From: CAMYOC01 sp963704875
GTDB taxonomy: Bacteria; Pseudomonadota; Gammaproteobacteria; Steroidobacterales; XN24
NCBI GenBank assembly: GCA_963704875.1
Contig: CAVPIA010000008.1
Location: forward strand, 1,240,001 to 1,304,000
Reading direction: 5' to 3'
DNA length: 64,000 nucleotides
In this document: positions 35,144 to 42,332 of the stretch, in pieces
How positions within the stretch are numbered: the first letter of the stretch is position 1
Layout: each line of letters opens with the position of its first letter
The notes under the pieces: model-generated
Databases searched by the model: none
The model's input: only the letters and a program-made list of their open reading frames with translations
What the model was told of the DNA's origin: nothing
Translations under genes and position numbers: made by a program

Positions 35144-35695
35144 TTACCGGGCGCGTCTGCGTCGCATCGCTCCGGCGCCAATCAGGCCAAGCCCGAGCAA
35201 AGCCAGCGAGGCCGGCTCCGGGACTTCGTATTCGACTACGAAGCTGTCCATCACCGCACGGTTCTCCATGTCATCCCACAGGCCAACGTCTGGCCAGTAG
35301 TGGAGATACTGCTGAGACCCGCCGACACCATTGTTGGGTTCGCCAGGCGCCCAGTTGGCATAGTCCCATGTTTCTCCGGTCACCCAGGCCCAGGTACCGA
35401 GCGGCTCGACTTCGCCCTGACTGACCTGATAACCGCCCAGCCAGTAGCGCTGCAGATCACCGCTGCCGTAGGTCGAGACCAGCTCGGAAACAAAGTCGTT
35501 TTCCGCTGCGGAGGTGATTGTTACCAGATGGCCACCCATGTCGGCGGCCAGCAGGCTGGCCTGATCCCAGGTCAGCGTCGCTTCGCCGGTAATCACTTCA
35601 TAGCTGTTGCCGTTGCCGTCCCAGGTCATCATGGTGGCGTGAGCCAATGGTGACAGCGTCAGCAGCAGTGCGGCGATGGTCAAACGGGATTTCAC
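35144..35695 (-). CDS. PEP-CTERM protein with C-type lectin-like domain
   Basis: 183 residues from GTG 35695. A signal peptide (MKSRLTIAALLLTLSPLAHA) leads into a C-type-lectin-like domain with the usual landmarks: GGHLVTITSAAENDFV, YWLGGYQ, WAWVTGETWDYANWAPGEPNN and GLWDD. The C-terminus is a full sorting signal: the motif VPEP at about residue 157, a hydrophobic helix (ASLALLGLGLIGAGA) and a basic end (MRRRRAR). PEP-CTERM proteins are cut by an exosortase and usually go to the surface or exopolysaccharide matrix; no exosortase is in this window. A sigma-54 promoter and duplicated upstream box precede it. Confidence 0.93.
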   Translation of the reverse strand: MKSRLTIAALLLTLSPLAHATMMTWDGNGNSYEVITGEATLTWDQASLLAADMGGHLVTITSAAENDFVSELVSTYGSGDLQRYWLGGYQVSQGEVEPLGTWAWVTGETWDYANWAPGEPNNGVGGSQQYLHYWPDVGLWDDMENRAVMDSFVVEYEVPEPASLALLGLGLIGAGAMRRRRAR

Positions 35696-35763
35696 GTGTC
35701 GTCTACCTTGATTGCTTGAGAGTCGAAATTCGGCTCTGTGAAAATTCGGTTACAAGCTTTATA

Positions 35764-35780
35764 TGCAAAAACCGGACCAC
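35764..35780 (-). promoter_or_regulatory. Sigma-54 (-24/-12) promoter of the PEP-CTERM gene
   Basis: On the minus strand TGGTCCGGTTTTTGCA (35779 down to 35764) has the invariant GG and GC with exactly 10 bases between them, and TTGCA at -12, matching TGGCACG-N4-TTGCW. Predicted transcription start is about 55-60 bases upstream of the GTG start. Confidence 0.75.
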
Positions 35781-35828
35781 ATTTCAAGTCCTTGTTTTTG
35801 TTTATTTTTCTTTAGGCTTCGCGCGGAA

Positions 35829-35902
35829 GTGTAAGAAATTACGACAGATTTTGCCTGATACAGACCGAAAGTGGTCAGATAGTGTAAAAAGTTTCGACAG
35901 AT
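35829..35902. promoter_or_regulatory. Duplicated 21-base box, candidate enhancer for a sigma-54 activator
   Basis: Two direct copies of a 21-base element lie at 35829-35849 and 35882-35902, differing at three positions. Start-to-start spacing is 53 bases, about five helical turns. Each copy has an outer GTGTAA and an outer CGACAGAT; read on the minus strand the pattern is TGTCGNAANTTNTTACAC. They sit about 50 and 100 bases upstream of the sigma-54 promoter, where activators of the NtrC/PrsR class bind. A GACC / GGTC inverted repeat lies between them (35863-35876). Confidence 0.7.
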
Positions 35903-35935
35903 CACGGCAACGCCTGGTTCGGGCAAGCCGTGATC
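35900..35935 (-). terminator. Hairpin at the end of the glyoxalase-family gene
   Basis: GATCACGGC (35900-35908) and GCCGTGATC (35927-35935) form a perfect 9-bp stem with an 18-base loop. On the minus strand it starts within the stop codon and is followed, after 8 bases, by CTTTTT. It may end transcription of the VOC gene before the PEP-CTERM control region. Confidence 0.5.
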
Positions 35936-36317
35936 AATCCCCCCCTACCCGCCAGGGCGGGTGGCGACGGTTCCTGCCCGCTTTGTAGAGACAGATTTCG
36001 TTGCCCGACGGGTCCTGTAGCCGCGCCTCACGCCACAGCCAGCGCTGGTCCGTCGGCGGGCCATCAAATTCGACACCGGCCTCGCGCAGTCTGGCTACCA
36101 CCTGATCCAGGTCCTCGCATTCGAAATAGACCGTCAGTCCGGCTGTGTTCGGCGCTGAATCCACCCGATGGATCGAAAACGTGCTGTTGCCGTCCGGGCA
36201 CTCAAAACGGGCGTATCGAGGCACCGAGTCGACAATCAGGCGCAGGCCCAACACCAGGTAAAAGTCGACCGAAGCGGCGACATCGGTCGCTGGCACGGTG
36301 ATCTGGTTAAGGTCCAT
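35934..36317 (-). CDS. VOC (glyoxalase/bleomycin-resistance) family protein
   Basis: 127 residues. The start MDLNQITVPATDVAASVDFYLVLGLRLIVDS is the first beta-alpha-beta unit of a vicinal-oxygen-chelate fold. The second half has GLTVYFECEDLDQVVARLREAGVEF and ends RLQDPSGNEICLY with the conserved Asp-Pro-x-Gly-Asn and the C-terminal Glu metal ligand. A single VOC module would act as a dimer. Substrate unknown. It is last in a minus-strand run starting at ppk2, with about 50 bases between it and the holin-like gene. Confidence 0.88.
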   Translation of the reverse strand: MDLNQITVPATDVAASVDFYLVLGLRLIVDSVPRYARFECPDGNSTFSIHRVDSAPNTAGLTVYFECEDLDQVVARLREAGVEFDGPPTDQRWLWREARLQDPSGNEICLYKAGRNRRHPPWRVGGD

Positions 36318-36366
36318 GAACAGCAGACACTGGTATTCAATGACAGGCGACGTTCACCTTGCGGTC

Positions 36367-36744
36367 TCAGTCCCTGCGAATCACCATCACATCCCAGCGC
36401 CCGCTCGGGCCAATGAAATTTGATGCGAGACCACTGAAGAAACTCACCAGTAACGCGCCAAACAATGCGGCCCAAAAACCGGACAGCTGGAATCCGTCCA
36501 GCATCGACGCCACCAGCCCCAGCATGGCGGCGTTGATGACCAGCAGGAACAGCCCCAGGGTGACGATGGTCAACGGCAGCGTCAGGATCACCGCCAACGG
36601 TCGCAGCAGCGCATTGACGATGCCCAGCCACAACGCGGCCCAGAGCAGTGAGGCGGTGCTTAGAAAAGCCATGCCCGGCACGATTGCCGATGCCAGCCAC
36701 AGCGCGCCTGCGGTTATCAGAAAACGAATCAAGAAACCCTGCAT
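36367..36744 (-). CDS. Phage-holin-4_2/YvlD-family small membrane protein
   Basis: 125 residues with four hydrophobic helices. The motif LLWAALWLGIVNALLRPLAVILTLPLTIVTLGLFLLVINAAMLGL is the family signature (WALVLGLVNALLRPVL...PLTLLTLGLF). Despite the family name, these are ordinary chromosomal membrane proteins of unknown role in most bacteria, and no phage genes are nearby. Confidence 0.88.
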   Translation of the reverse strand: MQGFLIRFLITAGALWLASAIVPGMAFLSTASLLWAALWLGIVNALLRPLAVILTLPLTIVTLGLFLLVINAAMLGLVASMLDGFQLSGFWAALFGALLVSFFSGLASNFIGPSGRWDVMVIRRD

Positions 36745-36770
36745 GGGGTACCTCCTGTCTGGCAGCGGCC

Positions 36771-37487
36771 TTATCGCGGCTGCGGATGGAATATCTGTTC
36801 CAGATCAAGATGGGTCAGGCCGCGGATCCGGTTGAGCAGATACCATAGCGCAATCATCATGACAGCCATCGACGGCAGCGCGATGACCGGATAACTCAGC
36901 GCGGTCATGCGGCCGAGCTCTTCATTAAAAGCCACCGAACCTGCGGGGCTGCGCACAATCATCCGCGCGAGCACAAAATTCAATATCGCTGACAGGAAAA
37001 AAGAACTGGCCAGCAACCAGGAAGCCTTGTTCAGGCTGCGCTCGAAGGAATCGTGGTTGCCGTGCTGGTCCAGCGCCGCGTCCACTGCCTTGATGTCGAT
37101 AACCCGGTCGTTATAGAGCAGCGAGCGCACGATCGGATATCGTGTCCGGGTAGAGAGCACCACGGCCAGACCAATCACTGCTGGCACAGCGGCCTCTTTG
37201 ACCGCCAGCCATTTCGGATCGAGCTCCATCAGGCTGATACCGCCGGTCAGCAATGTGCTGACTACACCAAGCGCGGAAATGAAGTTGAAACGCCGCCGGC
37301 GCACCGCGTCCTGGATACCGTAGGTCAAGGGAAACGCCAATGCAGCCAGCAAACCCAGCAGCGGCCCCAGATACGCCTCGCTGCTCAGCTTCATCAGGAT
37401 GACCGCCGGGATCGCGATATTGACCAGCAGGCTGATCCACGGATTCTCGTTCTTTGTACTGACCGGCTTTGCAGGAGCGTTGTTCAT
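36771..37487 (-). CDS. VC0807-family membrane protein
   Basis: 238 residues, about six hydrophobic segments. The pattern NPWISLLVNIAIPAVILMKLSSEAYLGPLLGLLAALAFPLTYGI followed by FNFISALGVVSTLLTGGISLMEL and a final membrane pair matches the VC0807 family, often mislabelled as MFS transporters. A conserved RTRYPIVRSLLYND segment sits in the central loop. Function unknown. It sits between the holin-like gene and fieF on the same strand. Confidence 0.8.
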   Translation of the reverse strand: MNNAPAKPVSTKNENPWISLLVNIAIPAVILMKLSSEAYLGPLLGLLAALAFPLTYGIQDAVRRRRFNFISALGVVSTLLTGGISLMELDPKWLAVKEAAVPAVIGLAVVLSTRTRYPIVRSLLYNDRVIDIKAVDAALDQHGNHDSFERSLNKASWLLASSFFLSAILNFVLARMIVRSPAGSVAFNEELGRMTALSYPVIALPSMAVMMIALWYLLNRIRGLTHLDLEQIFHPQPR

Positions 37488-37520
37488 GCGATTTACTTGC
37501 GATAAGGGGTCCGAAGCCGG

Positions 37521-38453
37521 CTATGTTAACTCGGATGCGTCGGTTATCCGCTCGCCGGGAAGATCCGGTATCGAGTCATCGCCTGGATCCTGGTGGATCA
37601 GCACATCGGCGCCGGGCATGGCCTTGCTGATGCTGTCCGCAACTTCGTCACCTATGTGATGCGCCTGCGCCAGGCTCATACGCCCATCCAGCTCAAGATG
37701 CAGCTGCACGAAACGGGTCTGGCCGGCCTGTCGGGTACGCAACTCGTGGACCGCCCGCACTTGCTCGTGCTCCAGCGCGATACGGACGATTTCCTGTTGA
37801 TCCTCTTCGGGCAGCTCCTTGTCCATCAGGTGGTCCACCGACTCGCGACCGATGTGATAGGCGCCGACAAGAATAAAAACGCCCAGGCCAAGGCCGAACA
37901 CCGGGTCGGCCCAGGTCACGCCCCACGCGGCCAGCCCCAGCGCGATGATGACCGCGACGTTGGTCAGCAAGTCCATCAGGTAGTGAAAGGAGTCTGCGCG
38001 GATCGCCACCGAACCGGTTTTCCGGATCACGTGCCGCTGAACCGCGACCAGGATCACAGTCGCCAGCGTGGCGAAGATCATGACGCCAATACCCTGCATG
38101 ACCGCCTTGACTGCCTGCGGATTGATCAGACGGTCGATCGCCTCAGAAAGCAACAGGACCGCGGTGCCCGCGATAAATGCCGACTGCGCAAGTCCGGCCA
38201 GCGACTCGGCCTTGCCATGACCGAACCGGTGCTCTTCGTCCGCCGGTTGTAGCGAATACCGAACCGCAAGCAGGTTGACCACTGACGCAGCCGCATCCAT
38301 CAACGAGTCCAGCAGCGACGCCAGCAATGCCACCGAGCCGGTGGACAACCAGACCGCCATCTTGACCACAATCAGCAAGCCCGCGGTGGCCACCGACCAG
38401 ACCGTGGCCAACTTTAGCAGGCGTGCGTGCTCAGCGCTGGTGACCAAATTCAA
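37521..38453 (-). CDS. fieF: Cation diffusion facilitator (FieF/YiiP-type metal exporter)
   Basis: 310 residues. Six membrane helices and a cytoplasmic C-terminal domain. The transport site is intact: Asp49 and Asp53 in helix 2 (SLLDSLMDAAAS) and His157 and Asp161 in helix 5 (DSFHYLMDLLTN). The loop YSLQPADEEHRFGHGKAESLAGLAQSAFI is almost identical in form to E. coli FieF. These proteins export Fe(II)/Zn(II) in exchange for protons. The start is a TTG at 38453 whose last two bases overlap the stop of the ferritin gene (TTGA), so the two are co-translated, linking iron export with iron storage. Confidence 0.92.
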   Translation of the reverse strand: MNLVTSAEHARLLKLATVWSVATAGLLIVVKMAVWLSTGSVALLASLLDSLMDAAASVVNLLAVRYSLQPADEEHRFGHGKAESLAGLAQSAFIAGTAVLLLSEAIDRLINPQAVKAVMQGIGVMIFATLATVILVAVQRHVIRKTGSVAIRADSFHYLMDLLTNVAVIIALGLAAWGVTWADPVFGLGLGVFILVGAYHIGRESVDHLMDKELPEEDQQEIVRIALEHEQVRAVHELRTRQAGQTRFVQLHLELDGRMSLAQAHHIGDEVADSISKAMPGADVLIHQDPGDDSIPDLPGERITDASELT

Positions 38454-38749
38454 TCGTGATCGTGATCGTGGCCGATAGGCCCGTCCGAGAACAGCGTCTC
38501 TTTCAGCTCGGCGTCAAATGTCGGGTCCCGGCGTCGGATCCATTCCAGCACCATCGCCGCGTGCTCTTTCTCTTCGTCGCGGTTGTGCTCGAGGATGGCC
38601 CTGAGCTCCTTATCGCTGCAGGCGTCGACACGCTGGTTGTACCAGTCCACGGCCTCCAGCTCCTCCATCAGGGAAACGATAGCCCGGTGCATGTCGCGGG
38701 TCTCATCGCTGAGCTCCTGGATCGGCTCGTGATAACCCTCGTTCGCCAT
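38450..38749 (-). CDS. EncFtn-type (encapsulated) ferritin-like protein without cargo peptide
   Basis: 99 residues. The core HRAIVSLMEELEAVDWYNQRVDA...EHNRDEEKEHAAMVLEWIRRRDP is very close to the encapsulated ferritin of Rhodospirillum rubrum. Di-iron ligands Glu30, Glu60 and His63 and the Trp36-Tyr37 pair are in place. EncFtn forms annular decamers with ferroxidase activity. Here the C-terminus ends PIGHDHDHD, encoded by a triplicated GATCGT, rather than the usual targeting peptide, and no encapsulin shell gene is in this window. GGGAGACC precedes ATG 38749. Coupled to fieF. Confidence 0.9.
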   Translation of the reverse strand: MANEGYHEPIQELSDETRDMHRAIVSLMEELEAVDWYNQRVDACSDKELRAILEHNRDEEKEHAAMVLEWIRRRDPTFDAELKETLFSDGPIGHDHDHD

Positions 38750-38784
38750 AATGGTCTCCCTTTCTGATAGGAAATGCGGCTACC

Positions 38785-39669
38785 CTAGAAAACCAGCGGC
38801 AGAAAATTCTGATCTTCTATCGGCGTGCGTACATAGATCTTGCTGGTGTCTCTGGGCGGCAGTTCGATCGGGTCCTGCCACACGTCCTTATACGGGACTT
38901 TGCTCAGGATGTGGTGGATACAGTTCAGACGCGCGCGGCGCTTGTCATCAGCCGGCACTATCCACCAGGGTGATTGCGGCGTGTCGGAAAACTTGAGCAT
39001 GTCGTCCTTGGCCCGGGAATATTCGCGAAACAACCGCCTGGATTCCAGATCCATCGGGCTCAGCTTCCAGCGCTTCAGCGGATCATGGATACGCGCCTGA
39101 AAGCGTCGCTCCTGCTCCTCATCGCTGACCGAGAACCAGTATTTGAGCAGGATGACATCGGAACGAATAAGCATGCGCTCAAACTCGGGTACTTCGCGCG
39201 CGAACTCGAGATACTCTTCGCGGGTGCAAAAGCCCATGACCCGTTCGACTCCGGCACGGTTGTACCAGCTGCGATCGAACAGCACCACTTCCCCACCGGA
39301 AGGCAATTCGGCGACATAACGCTGAAAGTACCACTGGGTTTTTTCGCGTTCGGTCGGTGTTGGCAGCGCAGCGATCCGGACCACCCGCGGATTGACGCAA
39401 TCCATGATGCGCTTTATCGTGCCGCCCTTGCCGGCCGCGTCGCGACCTTCGAACAGGATGACGACTTTAAGCTTTTCGTGCTTGACCCATTCCTGCAGCA
39501 TCACCAGTTCGCGTTGCAGCGCCTGCAGGTGCTTTTCGTAGATCGTACTCTTCAGCCGGCCCTTCTTGGTATACCAGCTGCGGCGATCCTCCGGGATCTG
39601 GAACTTCGGACAATCAACGCCCCCTTGAAGAATCCCCAGCTCATCAAATGCTTTTTCTTTTTTGCTCAT
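38785..39669 (-). CDS. ppk2: Polyphosphate kinase 2 family protein
   Basis: 294 residues. PPK2 enzymes transfer phosphate between polyphosphate and nucleoside di- or monophosphates. Walker A GRDAAGKGG lies at residues 75-83, and the Walker B/lid region is VVLFDRSWYNRAGVERVMGF. Further PPK2 blocks are RRFQARIHDPLKRWKLSPMDLESR and SPWWIVPADDKRRARLNCIHHIL. One-domain length matches class I/III enzymes; the class cannot be fixed by eye. It diverges from the phosphate transporter gene and lies 35 bases upstream of the ferritin gene. Confidence 0.94.
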   Translation of the reverse strand: MSKKEKAFDELGILQGGVDCPKFQIPEDRRSWYTKKGRLKSTIYEKHLQALQRELVMLQEWVKHEKLKVVILFEGRDAAGKGGTIKRIMDCVNPRVVRIAALPTPTEREKTQWYFQRYVAELPSGGEVVLFDRSWYNRAGVERVMGFCTREEYLEFAREVPEFERMLIRSDVILLKYWFSVSDEEQERRFQARIHDPLKRWKLSPMDLESRRLFREYSRAKDDMLKFSDTPQSPWWIVPADDKRRARLNCIHHILSKVPYKDVWQDPIELPPRDTSKIYVRTPIEDQNFLPLVF

Positions 39670-39745
39670 CTTGTCAACCAGGTCATTAATGGACTCTTGC
39701 GCCGTATGACACTATAACGCTTGAGTTGCGGGTCCGCGAGATGGT

Positions 39746-39773
39746 TTGCAATCGCAACAATAGTTGCTATGAA
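39746..39773 (+). promoter_or_regulatory. Candidate promoter with inverted repeat before the Na/Pi gene
   Basis: TTGCAA (39746-39751), 16-base spacer, TATGAA (39768-39773). The spacer holds GCAAC-AATA-GTTGC (39754-39767), so a bound dimer would block polymerase. AGGAGA lies before the GTG start at 39799. Confidence 0.35.
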
Positions 39774-39798
39774 TGATACCTAGATAAGGAGAATCCGA

Positions 39799-41604
39799 GT
39801 GTCGCGTTTTCGCAGTCACCTTTTGTTCGTGATTCTCGCGGTGCTGGCGTGGGGCTTCTGGCAAAGCGAGGATTTCCTGCGTCTGTCCGCAGGTGTCGCG
39901 CTATTCATGTTTGGCATGCTTTCGCTCGAGAATGGCTTCCAGACATTCTCCGGTGGCGTACTGGAAAAGGTGCTTGATGCCGGCACCCGCACCCGGGCCC
40001 GCAGTATCGGCTTTGGCTTTATTGCTACGACGCTGATGCAATCCAGCTCCCTGGTCTCGCTGATCAGCATCACCTTTCTCTCTGCCGGATTGATCCAGCT
40101 GGCCCAGGGTATCGGTATTGTGTTCGGTGCCAATATCGGCACCACCACCGGTGCCTGGCTGATGGCCAGCTACGGGGTCAAGATCAATCTGGCCAGTTAC
40201 GCCTTGCCGATGCTGGTGTTTGGCATTCTGCTGATTTACCAAAAGGACCGTCGCTTCAAGGGCATGGGCAACGTCCTGCTCGGTATCGCGTTTCTGTTTA
40301 TCGGCATCCAGTTCATCAAGGAAGGTTTTGAGGCGGTCAGCCAGGGCATGGATCTGACCCGGTTTGCGCTGGGTGGCCTCGCCGGCGTGCTTGCATTCGC
40401 TGCGATCGGCATCGTCGCAACCGTGGTGATGCAGTCCAGCCACGCTGTGCTGATGCTGACTATCGCGGCGCTGGCAACCGAACAAATTACCTATATGAAC
40501 GCGTTGGCGCTCGCCATCGGCGCCAACGTAGGTACCACCATTACCGCGTTACTGGGCGCCATCGGCGCCAATGTGGCTGGCAAGCGTCTGGCTGGCGCGC
40601 ACATGGCGTTCAATTTCACCACCGGGCTGGTCGCGATCGTGTTCCTGCAACCGCTGGCGTCATTTGTCGATGTTGCCGCTGGCTGGATGGGTATTGCTGC
40701 CGATGACTACACCCTGAAGCTGGCGATATTCCATACCGTGTTCAATGTGCTCGGGGTAGTGCTGATGCTGCCACTGGTCAATCGGCTGGTTGAAGTGCTC
40801 GAACGCCTGCTGCCGGATCAGGCTGTCGTGGCCGGCGTCGAACAACCGCTGTTCCTTACTGATGCGCTGGTCGACTACCCGGATGCGGCCTTGCTGGCGC
40901 TAAGCCGGGAGACGCGGCACATGGCCGCGAACTCGCTGGAGATCATCGCCGTGGCCGTTGGTTTCGAGCTGCGCGACCTGCTTGCTGACACGCCGGTGGA
41001 GCGTCTGGCCGAGCGGCGCCGCGATCTGGATAAGGTCAGGGTCAAGGACCTCTATGAGCATCGGGTCAAGGCGGTATACAGCGCCATCATCACTTTCGCC
41101 AGCAAGGCGCAACCGCACATGAACGAGGGGCAGGCCGAAGCGCTCTATCAGCTCAAGCTCGCCAGCCGGCGAATTGTGGAAGCGCTGAAGCTGCTGCGTC
41201 TGCTGCGCAGGAATCTGAAGCGCTTCGCAAACTCGGACAATCGTCACATGCGTGAGCAATACACGGTCCTGCGCATTCATCTGGGCCAGTTGGTACGGGT
41301 TGTGGCAGGACTTGGAAGCGTCGACGATGTTGCAGAAGTCCGCTCGCGACTCGCAGTTCTGGAATCTGCCATGCAGGCAGATGATGTGGTCGCCAACGGG
41401 GTTCTTGATAACTTGATACGCAATGATGAAATAGCACCAGATATGGCCTCCTCATTGATGAACGATTCGGCCTATGCGTCTGAGCTGCAGAAGGAGATAA
41501 TCCGGGCTGCTGAGGCCGTCTACACCGTTGCACGAGAAACCATCAAGGATCGTCCGTACGACGCCGACATCGAACAACACCCGAACCGGCCACCCGCGGC
41601 CTAG
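39799..41604 (+). CDS. Na+/phosphate cotransporter (NptA/YjbB type) with PhoU-like tail
   Basis: 601 residues. The first 340 form two inverted NptA repeats with the diagnostic glutamine-serine motifs LMQSSSLVSLISITFLSAGLI and VMQSSHAVLMLTIAALA, each followed by a GANIGTT / GANVGTT turn. Residues about 365-590 are helical and PhoU-like (THMA-type helix MAANSLEIIAVAVGFELRDLL and later bundles). Proteins with this layout import or, like YjbB, export phosphate. GTG start at 39799 with AGGAGA upstream. Divergence from ppk2 suggests a role in phosphate/polyphosphate balance. Its stop overlaps that of the next gene on the other strand (CTAG). Confidence 0.9.
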   Translation: MSRFRSHLLFVILAVLAWGFWQSEDFLRLSAGVALFMFGMLSLENGFQTFSGGVLEKVLDAGTRTRARSIGFGFIATTLMQSSSLVSLISITFLSAGLIQLAQGIGIVFGANIGTTTGAWLMASYGVKINLASYALPMLVFGILLIYQKDRRFKGMGNVLLGIAFLFIGIQFIKEGFEAVSQGMDLTRFALGGLAGVLAFAAIGIVATVVMQSSHAVLMLTIAALATEQITYMNALALAIGANVGTTITALLGAIGANVAGKRLAGAHMAFNFTTGLVAIVFLQPLASFVDVAAGWMGIAADDYTLKLAIFHTVFNVLGVVLMLPLVNRLVEVLERLLPDQAVVAGVEQPLFLTDALVDYPDAALLALSRETRHMAANSLEIIAVAVGFELRDLLADTPVERLAERRRDLDKVRVKDLYEHRVKAVYSAIITFASKAQPHMNEGQAEALYQLKLASRRIVEALKLLRLLRRNLKRFANSDNRHMREQYTVLRIHLGQLVRVVAGLGSVDDVAEVRSRLAVLESAMQADDVVANGVLDNLIRNDEIAPDMASSLMNDSAYASELQKEIIRAAEAVYTVARETIKDRPYDADIEQHPNRPPAA

Positions 41605-42332
41605 GCGAATTCACCACCTCGACGACAGAACAGTTCGGGCCGCGCCCGGTTTGATCGATCGAGCTCAACGACAACATCAAAGCGATCAAGCTGCAGACAA
41701 TAGTCGACGTCCGCCGCGGGAAACCAGGGTTGTTCCGGGTCGCTGAACCTGGCGACGCCGGGATCTGCGAGGATACACTCCCGGACATCGCTGAAGACTG
41801 GCTCGCCCCCCGCCGCCAGCTCGCTCAGATACTCTGCGCACAGCCGGTCTTCGATGCTTGCTTCGACACCATTCCAGCCCATCGCCACCAGGCAGACATC
41901 ACCCACCTCACCGCTACGGATGCAGTTGACGATGGTCCCGGTCACAGCAGCAGCATTGACAAAGCTGGCTGTCAACACCCGATCCGCGCCGGTCGCGGCC
42001 ATCAGACCCTGAGTGCCGGCACTGGTTCGCTGGATCACGGTTTTTCCTGACAGGCTCGTCTGCGCCACCTCTGCCGGCGAGTTGCCGAGATCGAATCCGG
42101 CCAGGCGCCTGCCGTTGCGTTCGCCGGCCAGCAACACCGTGGGGTCATCCCACTTTTCGGCCCGGGCCTGTGCCTCGGTGGCCACCGGAATGACCCGCGC
42201 CGCGCCCTGATGGAACAACCACGGCGTCACGGTAAATGCACGAAACACGTCGATAATCACCGCCAGACCGGTGGCGCGGGCGGCGCCGGAAATACCGTCG
42301 AGAATCCGTATCTGAGACCCGTGCTCAGCCAC
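41601..42332 (-). CDS. ComB-like 2-phosphosulfolactate phosphatase family protein
   Basis: 243 residues from GTG 42332, overlapping the upstream TPR/oxygenase gene by 8 bases; ATG 42353 is possible, while the longer frame to 42566 runs inside that gene. Family features are LAVIIDVFRAFTV, GAARVIPVATEAQA, LLAGERNGRRLAGFDLGNSPAEV, the TSAGTQGL turn and ASFVNAAAVTG, with late VAMGWNG...IEDRLCAEYL. ComB acts on 2-phosphosulfolactate in coenzyme M synthesis in archaea; bacterial homologues are widespread with unclear substrates, so the call is family level only. Confidence 0.85.
   Translation of the reverse strand: MAEHGSQIRILDGISGAARATGLAVIIDVFRAFTVTPWLFHQGAARVIPVATEAQARAEKWDDPTVLLAGERNGRRLAGFDLGNSPAEVAQTSLSGKTVIQRTSAGTQGLMAATGADRVLTASFVNAAAVTGTIVNCIRSGEVGDVCLVAMGWNGVEASIEDRLCAEYLSELAAGGEPVFSDVRECILADPGVARFSDPEQPWFPAADVDYCLQLDRFDVVVELDRSNRARPELFCRRGGEFA

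Noticed and set aside
36367..36744. Prophage remnant, because of the holin family name
   Set aside because: The protein belongs to the YvlD-like chromosomal group and no other phage gene is nearby.
38450..38749. Complete encapsulin nanocompartment
   Set aside because: No shell gene in the window and no targeting peptide on the ferritin.
41601..42332. Coenzyme M biosynthesis
   Set aside because: Only a ComB-like gene is present; ComA, ComC and ComDE are absent here and the family is broader than its founding member.
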